In this document: in pieces, positions 19,319 to 28,588 of the stretch | How positions within the stretch are numbered: position 1 is the first letter of the stretch | Layout: each line of letters begins with the position of its first letter | Notes under the pieces: generated by a model | Seen by the model: only the letters and a program-made list of their open reading frames with translations | Databases searched by the model: none | Told to the model about the DNA's origin: nothing | Assembly: GCA_964572845.1 (NCBI GenBank) | Contig: CAZNFX010000001.1 | Coordinates: 62,001 to 126,000, forward strand | Source: Bin55 sp964572845 | Lineage (GTDB): Bacteria > Pseudomonadota > Gammaproteobacteria > Pseudomonadales > Azotimanducaceae | DNA length: 64,000 nt | Direction: 5' to 3' | Position numbers and translations under genes: made by a program

Positions 19319-22300
19319 CGGCCGAAACGTCCGTGCTGCGCACGGCGATAGTAAGGGCCAGCGACCAGCCCATTCGAAATGAAGTCACGGCGCCCGACGC
19401 GTCATTTATCGTTCAGGCTCCCGCCGGATCGGGAAAGACGACGCTTCTAGTCTCGCGCTACCTTCGCTTGTTGGCACTCGTAAACCAACCTGAAGAAATA
19501 CTCGCCATAACTTTCACTCGCAAAGCCGCACATGAAATGAAGACTCGGATTCTTGCTGAACTTGCGCAGGGCGAGTCCGAGGGCGCAAAGGAGGCATTGG
19601 ACCGAAGTCGTCTCATGAATTGGGACTTGGAGCTCAATCCACAACGTCTAAAGATTCAAACCATCGACAGCTTTGCTTACAGCCTCGTGCAACGCATGCC
19701 CTATGAGAGTCAGTTGAGTCTAGACTATCAACGACTCGATGACGCGACAGAAATCTATGACGACGCAACCGCCCAACTGATAGGCCTGGTTTTCTCCGAC
19801 ACGGCATTCGCCGACGACATAGCCACCATACTTTCCTTGTTGGACAACAACTACATTGCTGCGCTTGGCATGTTGTCTGCAATGCTCAGCAAGCGACAGC
19901 ATTGGATTGCGCCTATACGAGCAATCATGACGCAAATCACGGCGCAGAAAGGATCCGATCAATTCCTCAAAGATCTGTCCGATACGCGAGAGAAGTACAT
20001 TCGATCTGTGATTGAAGCAGCGCGTATGCAATTGCCTGATGAACTCTACAAGCAATACGGAAGCATTTGCCATTCGGCGGCGCAATACCTGGAATACGAT
20101 TTCAATGAATTTTCGACTCCGAAGGATTGGAGATTTCTGGCTCGAACACTAGTGACTCAAGCAGGTACTCTGCGGAAGACGGTAACGAAGAGAAACGGAT
20201 TCCCTCCAGGCTCTGCCGCCAAGGATCTGTGTTTGGATGCAATTGTAAAAACCAGACAGCTTGGCCTTGAAGTCACATTAGCGAGATTGTTTCACCTACC
20301 CGATGCCGAAATTCCAGATGCACATTCCGAATCCCTAGAGAGCCTTGTCGTAGTACTTACAACGTTACTGGAACAACTCAACCAGATATTTCGTCAACGC
20401 GAAATCATTGACTTCACCGAACTTGCCTTCGCCGCTCAGCGAGCATTGGCAAGGGACGAACTCCCAACCAACCTAGCGTTAGCACTCGACTATCGCATAT
20501 CCCACATTCTCATCGACGAATACCAAGATACCTCCCAGGCGCAATTCGATCTGCTGGAAAGAGTAATGGACTCCTGGACGCCCGACTCTGGCAACACTTT
20601 CTTCGCCGTTGGAGATCCAATGCAATCCATTTACGGATTCAGAGATGCGGACCTCAAGCTTTTCCAGGACACCTACGCCAATGGCCTGCGTGCCGTTCCA
20701 ATTCAACCACGTCAACTTTCTAGCAACTTTCGGTCGTCCGAGACGATAGTCAATTGGATTAATCGTGTTTTTAGGCTGGTATTCGGAAATATCAACGATT
20801 CGACCGTGGGTGCTGTCGCGTACGCTGATTCAACGCCAACTCGTGAACCTGAAGGTGGAGTGCAAATGACGCTTTGCTTGAATGATCCAGACGCCCTAGA
20901 GGAAGCTCGTCAGGTCGCCAAGCACATCTCGAAAACCGTGGCCGAATTTCCGAGAGACAGCGTGGGCTTGCTTGTTCAGCGAAGAACCAACCTTCCTACA
21001 TTCTTCCAAGCACTGCGCGACGAAGGACTGAAGTGGAGGGGGGTCGAAATCGTTCCGTTGGCCAATGCACCGGTTGTACGAGATCTCTTTTCGCTTGTGC
21101 AAGCACTCAACGATGACCGTGATCGCCTCGCGTGGTTGTCTGTACTTCGCTCGCCATTGTGCGGATTGTCGTTGAGAGACTTGGAGGTTGTAGCGGCTTG
21201 CGAAACTGGCACGAACATGTTGGATTGCTCTGAACTCTCCGCTCTTGGCAACCGTCTTTTGGCCCGCGTGACAGGTGCACTACTAGAGGCTCGAAGCGAC
21301 TCACACATGACGCTGCGGTCTCAAGTCGAACGGCTTTGGTACCGCTTGGGCGGAAACGATGCGTATCAAGATGAGGATACGTTGATAAACGCCGAACGAT
21401 TTCTCACATTGCTTGAAGCGTCCACACGTGGAGAGATTCGCATGGACGAACTTTGGCACCGAATCGAATCCGAGTACGCAACTGAGGTTGGGGACTCAGC
21501 CGATGTGGAAATCATGACAATTCACAAAGCCAAGGGGCTTGAATTCGACCACGTGATTCTCCCCGATCTCAATCGGGGACCTCGCACTGATACTCGCGGA
21601 CTGCTGCAGTGGCAGACATGGAATGAAGAACTGGTTCTTGCATTAAATCTTGCTGGAGAGCAAGACAGCTTGTTTGACTGGCTTCTCAAAGAAGACTCAT
21701 TGAGGAACGCGAACGAACTCAAGCGTCTCCTCTATGTGGCAGCTACTCGTGCCCGGAAGTCACTCGCCGTTTTTGGGAGTTTTCCAGACGACAAGCAAAA
21801 ACCGAAACCCAATAGTCTTCTGGCTCTGCTCGAGCCTGTATTGCACGAAGCACAATTCGTGGCCGGGCGCGAAATTCCGTCGGATGCTAATCTGCCCAAG
21901 AGCACGATACTGACACGACTCGATCCCAGCTACGAGTTTGCTCCGCCTGAAACCATCCACGAAGTCCCACGTGGATTGCTGTCGCCCACAGCGCCTTCTG
22001 AAACCACTTTAGCACCAATAGGGTTTCAGCGCGAATTGGCGTTGGGAAACCTAGTACACCGAGAACTCCGTTTCCTCGCCGACACCCAAGACTACGAGCT
22101 GAAATGCTTGAGCAGTGAGCGTATTAGCGCCTGGCGCAACAGTCTTCGAGCTGAAGGAGTCGACGGATCCAATCTAGCCTGGGTATTGGAGCGGGCCCAA
22201 CAGCACCTGCAGCGAGTTGTGTCTGATCCGGCTGGTCGGTGGGTTCTATCCAACACACACGGCCAAGCTCAATCTGAAGCTCCGTTCTCCGCATGGCTCG

Positions 22301-22563
22301 ACGATACGGTTCGCAGCATAGTTGTCGACAGGACCTTTGTCGATGCTGACGGCACTCGTTGGATTATTGACTACAAAACAGCAATGCTGAACAAGCGTGA
22401 TGAGGAAAGCTTTGAGCAGTATGTAGGAAGGCGATACTCGGGCCAACTAGCTCTCTACTCGACAATTTTGAAGAAAATTGATGACCGTCCTGTTCGGTGT
22501 GCAATTTACTTGACTGACATTCCGCAGCTTGTAGAAATTGATTTGGAAAAAGCCGTTGCCTAG
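19315..22563 (+). CDS. AddA-like UvrD-family helicase/nuclease
   Basis: A 1082-residue superfamily 1 helicase. Motif I is FIVQAPAGSGKTTLLVSRYL, motif Ia AITFTRKAAHEMKTR, motif II ILIDEYQDTSQAQFDLLE, motif III VGDPMQSIYGFRDAD, motif V/VI HKAKGLEFDHVILPD and RLLYVAATRARKSL. A RecB-type nuclease core, WIIDYKTA, lies near the C-terminus. Helicase plus nuclease in one chain is the AddA/RecB architecture. With the upstream protein it forms an AddAB-like end-resection enzyme. Its ATG lies within the upstream stop (ATGA). No recBCD genes are in the window. Confidence 0.88.
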   Translation: MTAETSVLRTAIVRASDQPIRNEVTAPDASFIVQAPAGSGKTTLLVSRYLRLLALVNQPEEILAITFTRKAAHEMKTRILAELAQGESEGAKEALDRSRLMNWDLELNPQRLKIQTIDSFAYSLVQRMPYESQLSLDYQRLDDATEIYDDATAQLIGLVFSDTAFADDIATILSLLDNNYIAALGMLSAMLSKRQHWIAPIRAIMTQITAQKGSDQFLKDLSDTREKYIRSVIEAARMQLPDELYKQYGSICHSAAQYLEYDFNEFSTPKDWRFLARTLVTQAGTLRKTVTKRNGFPPGSAAKDLCLDAIVKTRQLGLEVTLARLFHLPDAEIPDAHSESLESLVVVLTTLLEQLNQIFRQREIIDFTELAFAAQRALARDELPTNLALALDYRISHILIDEYQDTSQAQFDLLERVMDSWTPDSGNTFFAVGDPMQSIYGFRDADLKLFQDTYANGLRAVPIQPRQLSSNFRSSETIVNWINRVFRLVFGNINDSTVGAVAYADSTPTREPEGGVQMTLCLNDPDALEEARQVAKHISKTVAEFPRDSVGLLVQRRTNLPTFFQALRDEGLKWRGVEIVPLANAPVVRDLFSLVQALNDDRDRLAWLSVLRSPLCGLSLRDLEVVAACETGTNMLDCSELSALGNRLLARVTGALLEARSDSHMTLRSQVERLWYRLGGNDAYQDEDTLINAERFLTLLEASTRGEIRMDELWHRIESEYATEVGDSADVEIMTIHKAKGLEFDHVILPDLNRGPRTDTRGLLQWQTWNEELVLALNLAGEQDSLFDWLLKEDSLRNANELKRLLYVAATRARKSLAVFGSFPDDKQKPKPNSLLALLEPVLHEAQFVAGREIPSDANLPKSTILTRLDPSYEFAPPETIHEVPRGLLSPTAPSETTLAPIGFQRELALGNLVHRELRFLADTQDYELKCLSSERISAWRNSLRAEGVDGSNLAWVLERAQQHLQRVVSDPAGRWVLSNTHGQAQSEAPFSAWLDDTVRSIVVDRTFVDADGTRWIIDYKTAMLNKRDEESFEQYVGRRYSGQLALYSTILKKIDDRPVRCAIYLTDIPQLVEIDLEKAVA

Positions 22564-22747
22564 AAGCTCTTTGTATGCAAGAGAGCGTACGCAAGTGCAT
22601 TCCAGTTAGTAAAATCTGCCTAATGTCGAATAAAAGGCCTATGAGGCAGCGGAGAGCCCATTGCTTCCTTACTGCACAAGGGCGATGGCATTCTCAGCAG
22701 CCCTTTCGCTGGCCTAATATTTGTGATCAGGAGACAACGTAACAACA

Positions 22748-25315
22748 ATGAACTTTAGACTGCGGCCAATTGCACTTGGATTGGCATCGTTGGCCCTATG
22801 TGCCATCCTAGCTGCTCAAGAAGACCCGATTGACAATAACGAAGGAGTTTGGGACTGGCCCCTTTTAGCCCAAGCAAATGTCGAAGGTGAAGATGCCGAA
22901 AATGAAGACGTGGAAGTAGTTGAGATCGATGTCGAAGCAACTCCCATCGAGATCGGACCGGGCACCACGACCTACACGGAAGAAGCAATCACCGAAACGC
23001 CTTCAGGTGAGGGAAATCTGGCAGACCTGCTAAGGCTCAATCCTGCGGTGGAATTCTCCCGCTCGAGCGACCTTTCTGCGGGAACTGCGTCATTGCGACC
23101 TGATGAAATATCGATCCATGGAAATGTGTTCTATCAGAACCTGTTTCTGCTTGACGGCACCGATACCACCAACGATCTCAATCCCGCATCGTCAGAAGAC
23201 ACTTGGAGTACCCCAAGTCTTGTTGCGCCACACGGTGGCAGCTCGCCCCAGGGTTACTACGTAGATGTTGAGCTGCTTCAGAAGATACAGGTCTTTGACA
23301 GCAATATTCCTGTGGAATACGGAGGCTTCACCGGAGGTGTAGTGGCAGCCGAGCTCAAGTCCTATGGGGATGAGGATCGTTTTTCGTTCACCTATGGACT
23401 GCAGCGGGACGAATGGGAGCAGTTCCACCTAAGCGAAGACGACATTTCAACGGCAGATAAGTATCGCGGCGTATATACACCCGACTACGAGAAGGCCAAC
23501 TATGGCGTCTCGGTCCAGTATGGACTCACCGACAACCTTGGTCTGACACTGTCTCTAACGCGAAGAACGTCGGTATTTGCACAGGAATTTGAGGATGATG
23601 CCGACATCATTCAAATGATCGATTACGAAGACTCAATCGACAATCTCGTAGGACGGTTGGATACGACCGTTGGCGAGTACGATGTTGGAGTCTCGTTTCG
23701 CTACTCCAGCAGATCACACGACGGACTCACATCAACAACATACACCGGAATGTTCGTACAGGAACACCAAGGCATCGGTACGACCGTGGATGTAGGTACT
23801 GAACTTCAGAATGGATCGCTAAACGTTAGGTTTTCTCTAGACCAGCTGACTAACACGCTGGATAGTGAAACTAGCTTTTTCCGGTATGACGAGTATTTGG
23901 AAAGCAGTGGGATATCACGCTACGAAGGCGCATTTGGCGACTCCAACCAGCAACAGACGCGTTGGAGCGTAAAGCCCAAATGGACCATGGACGAATTTGA
24001 ACAGGGATTCGGCGTACACAACATATCCATTGGTGGAGAAATCCGAGGTACCAGCAGCTTTTACGAGCGGCCTGAAGACATCGTCTTTGAACAATATTTT
24101 TGCGTGCGCGACAACGGGAGAATGGGTTGCCGCGACCAAGACGGTGATGGCGTCAGCAGTGCAGGCGACCAGTTTCTCCAACGTCGTTCGTTCTGGCTTT
24201 CAGGAAAAGTCGATGTCTCCTATCAAGAAGTATCGGCATATGTACAGGACACTGTTGGTCTGCAGCTGATGCAGGGCCAGGACACCACGTTGACCTTAGG
24301 TCTACGCACCGATTGGGAAAGTTATTTGGATAACTTCAATGTCTCTCCACGAGTCAGTTTGCAGCAACATACGGACTACGGTGCTTTTGTTGTGGGTGCT
24401 AGTCGCTACTATGGACGAAGCTTCTTCAGGTATGAACTGAATGACGCAATCTACGGATGGCGGGAAACGTACTCCAACCTGACACGACCTCGAGGCTTAA
24501 CCGGCGAGGAAATTCCATGCTCCATACCCGATTTTGTCGATTGCCGACATTTGACATACGACGACAGATCCGGCAGGTCGGAGCTCGACACGCCCTACTC
24601 CAATGAATTGATGGTGGGGTGGTCGCGCACTGAAGGTGAATTGGTTCATGCCACGGTTTCATTCGTAAATCGCGCCAACGAAGACGGTGTAACCCGCAAG
24701 CGCGACGACGATGGCTTGTACTACTACACCAACGACGGCGAGAGCTCATCTCAAGGAATTACGACAACCATTACCAATGCTGACACGATCGTACTTGGAC
24801 AAACGAATACCCACTTTTCCATCAGCTTGGGGTATCGCGAGTCCTCAAGCAATCGGCAAGACGATGCCGGTTACGACGAGCAATTGGAAGAGGACCTAAT
24901 CTACTACCAAGGAGGCCTGATTTCGGTCGACGAGCTGCCGCCGTGGGATTACAGCATTCCGTTCACCTTGGGATTCTTTACGACGACAGAGATTCCAGTT
25001 TGGGACATAAACTGGACGAACTACTTCAACCATCGTCGAGGCGGAACGGTCGCTCGTGACTCGCGGGAGAACTATACCGATCCCTCATCGGGGCTGGAGT
25101 ATGACATCTACGAGGACTTCGACTTTGACAGTCTTATCACGGTTAACTCGAAAGTGACATGGCGCGGCAAACTATCGGAGCGACTGTCGATGTTTGCAAC
25201 ACTTGAAGTCAACAATCTCTTCGACGAAATCGTAGACCAAAGTACCGTGGACACTAGGCGTCGGTATAGCAAGGGCAGGAGATTCTGGATTGACTTCGGA
25301 ATTTCCTTTAGGTAG
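22748..25315 (+). CDS. TonB-dependent outer-membrane receptor
   Basis: An 855-residue outer-membrane protein with a signal peptide (about 23 residues, LGLASLALCAILAAQ), an acidic linker, and a plug domain (GNLADLLRLNPAVEFSRSSD, then FYQNLFLLDGTDTTNDLNP). A long beta barrel follows, rich in alternating aromatic and polar residues, ending NLFDEIVDQS and WIDFGISFR. The substrate is not evident; many residues are acidic, and FFTTTEIPVWDINW-type barrel segments recall carbohydrate or peptide receptors only loosely. An AGGAG lies 14 nt before the ATG, which is long. It is followed by exbB-exbD-exbD-tonB, which presumably energise it. Confidence 0.9.
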   Translation: MNFRLRPIALGLASLALCAILAAQEDPIDNNEGVWDWPLLAQANVEGEDAENEDVEVVEIDVEATPIEIGPGTTTYTEEAITETPSGEGNLADLLRLNPAVEFSRSSDLSAGTASLRPDEISIHGNVFYQNLFLLDGTDTTNDLNPASSEDTWSTPSLVAPHGGSSPQGYYVDVELLQKIQVFDSNIPVEYGGFTGGVVAAELKSYGDEDRFSFTYGLQRDEWEQFHLSEDDISTADKYRGVYTPDYEKANYGVSVQYGLTDNLGLTLSLTRRTSVFAQEFEDDADIIQMIDYEDSIDNLVGRLDTTVGEYDVGVSFRYSSRSHDGLTSTTYTGMFVQEHQGIGTTVDVGTELQNGSLNVRFSLDQLTNTLDSETSFFRYDEYLESSGISRYEGAFGDSNQQQTRWSVKPKWTMDEFEQGFGVHNISIGGEIRGTSSFYERPEDIVFEQYFCVRDNGRMGCRDQDGDGVSSAGDQFLQRRSFWLSGKVDVSYQEVSAYVQDTVGLQLMQGQDTTLTLGLRTDWESYLDNFNVSPRVSLQQHTDYGAFVVGASRYYGRSFFRYELNDAIYGWRETYSNLTRPRGLTGEEIPCSIPDFVDCRHLTYDDRSGRSELDTPYSNELMVGWSRTEGELVHATVSFVNRANEDGVTRKRDDDGLYYYTNDGESSSQGITTTITNADTIVLGQTNTHFSISLGYRESSSNRQDDAGYDEQLEEDLIYYQGGLISVDELPPWDYSIPFTLGFFTTTEIPVWDINWTNYFNHRRGGTVARDSRENYTDPSSGLEYDIYEDFDFDSLITVNSKVTWRGKLSERLSMFATLEVNNLFDEIVDQSTVDTRRRYSKGRRFWIDFGISFR

Positions 25316-25349
25316 ACAGCTCCTCATGTGAAAACATGACACCGGTGAG

Positions 25350-25380
25350 TTTGCAGCCATTGCTCATCTTTGGCTGCAAA
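25350..25380 (+). terminator. Possible transcription terminator after the TonB-dependent receptor gene
   Basis: A perfect 10-bp inverted repeat, TTTGCAGCCA (25350-25359) and TGGCTGCAAA (25371-25380), has an 11-nt loop. It begins 35 nt after the receptor stop. A smaller hairpin, CATGT-GAAA-ACATG, lies at 25325-25338. The stem is not followed by a T-run, so intrinsic termination is uncertain. It may instead slow or protect mRNA between the receptor and exbB. Confidence 0.45.
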
Positions 25381-25507
25381 TCATCCATTTAAGCGCGTGT
25401 ACCACATCGCGAACGCAATTGGGGTGTAACCTACTCCGTCTTGGCTACGCAGCTTCGCGTATAGGCCACCCGGGGCCAAAGGCTATACCTACTCAGGGGA
25501 CTCAAAA

Positions 25508-26149
25508 GTGAAAGCACTTCAGGGAATGGGAGAATTTCTAGACATTGGTGGTCCCGTAGTTTGGATCCTCATTGCGATGTCGATCACCGCATTGTCGATC
25601 ATTCTTCTCAAGGTCTGGCAGTTTGTTACCACCAAGCCCGAGACGCTTGGCACATTGGACACTGCGCTTTCGATGTGGCGAAGAGGAGAATGCCATGAAG
25701 CACTGAAGGAACTCGATCGCGAAGTGTTTTCAGGGGAAGTTGTAGAGATTGCGATGTACAACCTCACCCAAACCCAAATGGAAGAAGACATCCTCAGAGA
25801 GGAACTAGACCGAGTGGCTTCCGCTAAACTCAATGACCTAAGAACTCTCTTGCCCGCACTTGAGGCTATTGGAACACTCAGCCCTTTGCTAGGACTGCTT
25901 GGTACTGTACTTGGAATGATAGGCGCGTTTCAGGCTATGGAGGCCGCTGGAACCCAAGTAGACCCCTCAGTTCTCTCCAGGGGAATCTGGCAAGCACTAA
26001 TTACAACGGCTCTAGGACTGAGCGTAGCCATTCCCAGCTTGATTGCCTTCAATTGGATGGACCGAAAGATTCAACGAGTAGCTACACAGATGAGCGATCT
26101 TGTTACCCAGGTGTTTACTCACTTCCACTTCGACAGTGGCAAGAAGTAG
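25508..26149 (+). CDS. exbB: ExbB/TolQ/MotA-family proton-channel protein
   Basis: A 213-residue inner-membrane protein with one hydrophobic span near residues 13-33 (GGPVVWILIAMSITALSIIL), a cytoplasmic charged domain, and two more spans (LLGLLGTVLGMIGAFQAMEA and ITTALGLSVAIPSLIAFNWM). The last two carry the family's signature sequence. It converts the proton gradient into motion for TonB. Translation starts with GTG at 25508 behind GGGGA. ExbB rather than TolQ is chosen because exbD- and tonB-like genes follow, and a TonB-dependent receptor gene precedes it. Confidence 0.9.
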   Translation: MKALQGMGEFLDIGGPVVWILIAMSITALSIILLKVWQFVTTKPETLGTLDTALSMWRRGECHEALKELDREVFSGEVVEIAMYNLTQTQMEEDILREELDRVASAKLNDLRTLLPALEAIGTLSPLLGLLGTVLGMIGAFQAMEAAGTQVDPSVLSRGIWQALITTALGLSVAIPSLIAFNWMDRKIQRVATQMSDLVTQVFTHFHFDSGKK

Positions 26150-26162
26150 TTGGTGTAAGTCT

Positions 26163-26555
26163 TTGCAATTGAATAGTTTTCAAAGTACAAACAAGAAACG
26201 AGTGAGCCTCGTTCCACTTGTTGATGTAGTATTCATACTGCTCCTGTTCTTTATGCTAACTACTAGCGTTGCAAAGGAAAAACAGTTGCCCATGAGCTAC
26301 TCAACGCAATCGCCACAGGACACCGAGCAATCCTTACGCCACTTGACGATTGAATCGGAAGACGGAATCATTGCCACCGAAGATCGAACGATCAGTACCG
26401 AGAGTCGAAGCGATCTTGTCGCTTGGATAGGTCAACAGCCCGATGCCGTCTACGTTGTCGATGCACTTCCTGGAATCTCAACGCAGGCACTAATAACTGT
26501 TCTTGACCGACTAACAATTGCAGGAGCCGACAACTTGGTCCTCAAAGAAGATTGA
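26163..26555 (+). CDS. exbD: ExbD/TolR-family protein, first copy
   Basis: The product has one N-terminal membrane span (LVPLVDVVFILLLFFMLTTS) with the aspartate that carries protons in ExbD. A periplasmic domain ends LTIAGADNLVLKED. The start is unclear because no ATG is available: TTG 26163, TTG 26169 or GTG 26202 could serve, and none has a strong ribosome site. Starting just after the exbB stop suggests coupled translation. Its span and aspartate match the second copy, so the two ExbDs may form a hetero-dimer inside the ExbB pentamer. Confidence 0.82.
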   Translation: MQLNSFQSTNKKRVSLVPLVDVVFILLLFFMLTTSVAKEKQLPMSYSTQSPQDTEQSLRHLTIESEDGIIATEDRTISTESRSDLVAWIGQQPDAVYVVDALPGISTQALITVLDRLTIAGADNLVLKED

Positions 26556-26556
26556 A

Positions 26557-26985
26557 GTGAAGTTCAGTACCGAAACGAAGCCACAGAATCATTCAGATAC
26601 ACAGATGATTCCGCTAATCAATGTTGTATTCCTAATGTTGGCTTTCTTTATGATTGCAGGGCAAATACAAAAATCCGATAACGTTCAGTTGGATACACCC
26701 ATTTCGCTTAGCGATACCGAACGGGATAGAGTCAATACCACCGTATCCATCGACATGAAAGAGCAAATCTTCGTAAACGGTGTAGCAACAACGACAAACG
26801 AGCTTGCTGAAAAAATCCATTCCCTTCGCCCAAACGAAGCAGGGATTTCATCACAGAACATTTTGGTCAGGGCTGATGCACGCTTGCCCGCACAGAAGAC
26901 GCGAGAAATATTGAAGGTTCTTAGGGAGGCAGGTCTCCAGAAGGTAGCGCTCGCTACACTCCAAACCGCTTCAGCAAATGAGTAG
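26557..26985 (+). CDS. exbD: ExbD/TolR-family protein, second copy
   Basis: A second ExbD-type protein of about 142 residues. The membrane span MIPLINVVFLMLAFFMIAGQ carries asparagine where ExbD normally has the proton-carrying aspartate (PLIDVVF in the usual motif, PLVDVVF in the upstream copy). That would make it the non-conducting partner. The periplasmic part ends in LREAGLQKVALATL, as in TolR/ExbD. The best start is GTG 26557, 1 nt after the upstream stop. The end overlaps tonB by 8 nt. Confidence 0.82.
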   Translation: MKFSTETKPQNHSDTQMIPLINVVFLMLAFFMIAGQIQKSDNVQLDTPISLSDTERDRVNTTVSIDMKEQIFVNGVATTTNELAEKIHSLRPNEAGISSQNILVRADARLPAQKTREILKVLREAGLQKVALATLQTASANE

Positions 26986-27760
26986 CCAAGATTTGTGGCG
27001 ACTAAAGCTGCGGACCATGAGAAAGGTTCCACGTTGGACAATTGCCGTGCTCATTGCGTTCACATTGCATTCGGTGGCCGTCTTGGCCTGGATTGGTTTC
27101 GACTCGCGGCTGGGTGCAGAATTTGGCAATCAAGGCGTGGAAGTAGGATTGAAGCTTGTCGGCGACCTAAGTGACCCCACGAGAGTCTTGCAACCAGACG
27201 AGCCCGTAGAAGAGCCGCAGGAGCTAGAACCGATTCCTCAATTTACGGAACCTATAGTCACACCGGAAGTTGAGCGAGAATTACCCGACCCGGAACTACT
27301 GGCGGTAGAGCCACCCCAACCACTTATCAATTTTGATTTGCCAAAACCTCAACTAGCCATGCCGTCGTTGGATATCTCGCCAGCAAACCTCAGGGACGTG
27401 TCGCCGAACACTGCGTCGACAGGAGCAGGCGACTCAGATCAAGTGGGGAATAGCAAACGACTCTCGAAGTCGTACTCAGCGCGAGTCGCGGCTCAATTGA
27501 ACCGCCACAAGAAGTACCCGAAGACCTCGCGACGTGCTAGAGAGGAAGGTAGCGTCGAAGTTGCGCTCACCGTGTATCCCGACGGGCAAGTTGACTCGGT
27601 CCGCATCGTAAAGTCGTCCGGATTCAGTGAACTAGATGCGGAAGCTCTACGAATGGTGGATCGCGCCGCGCCGTTCCCGCGCTTTTCCAATGCAATGCTC
27701 AGGAGTGGAATCGACGAGCTACAGTTTCGCTCGTCCATAAACTTCAGCCTGAAAGAATAA
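26978..27760 (+). CDS. tonB: TonB-family energy-transducing protein
   Basis: This 260-residue protein has an N-terminal membrane anchor (about residues 20-38, TIAVLIAFTLHSVAVLAWIG) and a proline- and glutamate-rich spacer that spans the periplasm (PDEPVEEPQELEPIPQFTEP). The C-terminal TonB domain reads YSARVAAQLNRHKKYPKTSR, GSVEVALTVYPDGQVDSVRI and SGFSELDAEALRMVDRAAPF. It transmits ExbB/ExbD work to outer-membrane receptors. It is the last gene of the cluster and convergent with lapA; a weak hairpin GGCAC-TCGTC-GTGCC lies at about 27787-27801. Confidence 0.9.
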   Translation: MSSQDLWRLKLRTMRKVPRWTIAVLIAFTLHSVAVLAWIGFDSRLGAEFGNQGVEVGLKLVGDLSDPTRVLQPDEPVEEPQELEPIPQFTEPIVTPEVERELPDPELLAVEPPQPLINFDLPKPQLAMPSLDISPANLRDVSPNTASTGAGDSDQVGNSKRLSKSYSARVAAQLNRHKKYPKTSRRAREEGSVEVALTVYPDGQVDSVRIVKSSGFSELDAEALRMVDRAAPFPRFSNAMLRSGIDELQFRSSINFSLKE

Positions 27761-27808
27761 GACCCCGGAACCCAAGCCAACCCAGAAGGCACTCGTCGTG
27801 CCATTCAG

Positions 27809-28078
27809 TTATTGTTGGTCGGGTTGCTCCTTCGATTCGTGCCTGGATTGCCGAAGATGCAAGTAGAGTGCAATAGCGGACGCCACCAAGACACCAAGCA
27901 GAAAAGCCACCGCAAGCCAAACAACCAACGGAAGCTCTGTCGACTCAAATAGCCATAGGCCAATGACCGTAGGCGTCTGATTTTCAATTGCCAGAACTGT
28001 AAGAAATGCCGACGCAAACAAGATTACGCTTACAAGTGCCACTCGCTTGGCAATATTCAAAACACCATGAATATCCAT
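27809..28078 (-). CDS. lapA: LapA-family membrane protein (DUF1049)
   Basis: An 89-residue inner-membrane protein with two hydrophobic spans (about residues 12-31 and 47-70) around the QTPTVIGLWLFES turn typical of LapA. In E. coli LapA works with LapB in lipopolysaccharide assembly and control of LpxC. Its position after ihfB and rpsA on the same strand is the usual gammaproteobacterial order and supports the call. The lapB gene that normally follows is absent; instead the tonB cluster faces it. Confidence 0.85.
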   Translation of the reverse strand: MDIHGVLNIAKRVALVSVILFASAFLTVLAIENQTPTVIGLWLFESTELPLVVWLAVAFLLGVLVASAIALYLHLRQSRHESKEQPDQQ

Positions 28079-28120
28079 GACTGTCGGAGTTGAGGTGGAT
28101 TAGTTGTCGGGGCTCCGGAG

Positions 28121-28477
28121 CTAGGCGTCAGAACTGTCGCCTGTACGGCTCTTCCAACCTTCTTCGAGGCGCAGATAGGTGGAGTTGTCACGCAGTCGTG
28201 CATCGTTTATGCGTTCACGCAGAATACGACCCGGTCTGAAATAGGGAGCATGGCGCTCGGGTACTATCACTGCTTCGCCGGTTCGTGGATTTCGCCCGAT
28301 CCTGCTTGCCCTGCGACGAAGCCCAAAAGAACCAAATCCCCTGATTTCGACGCGTTTGCCGAGTACAAGTGCTTCGGAGATGTTCTGTAGGATGAGCTCT
28401 ACGCACTGCCGTATAGCTTGAGGTGATAATTCTGGTTGTTGTTCAGCGATTCGCTGTTCTAACTCGGATCGAGTCAT
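28121..28477 (-). CDS. ihfB: Integration host factor beta subunit
   Basis: A DNA-bending HU/IHF-family protein of 118 residues. It shows MTRSELEQRIAEQQPELSPQ, the beta-arm region VEIRGFGSFGLRRRASRIGR, NPRTGEAVIVPERHAPYFRP, and GRILRERIND. The proline at the arm tip (NPRTG) intercalates DNA. Compared with the usual 94-100 residues it has about 20 extra C-terminal residues (LRDNSTYLRLEEGWKSRTGD). It lies between rpsA and lapA as in most gammaproteobacteria, which supports IhfB over HU. Confidence 0.93.
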   Translation of the reverse strand: MTRSELEQRIAEQQPELSPQAIRQCVELILQNISEALVLGKRVEIRGFGSFGLRRRASRIGRNPRTGEAVIVPERHAPYFRPGRILRERINDARLRDNSTYLRLEEGWKSRTGDSSDA

Positions 28478-28588
28478 GCTGGTCTAGTATGTCTTCCCAT
28501 GTAGCTGGTTTGGCAGGATTTCATTTTATGGCGTGAGCTCAAAGGAGTATCCACTATCCACTCCAAGCCCACGCGCTTCGCATGTTTC

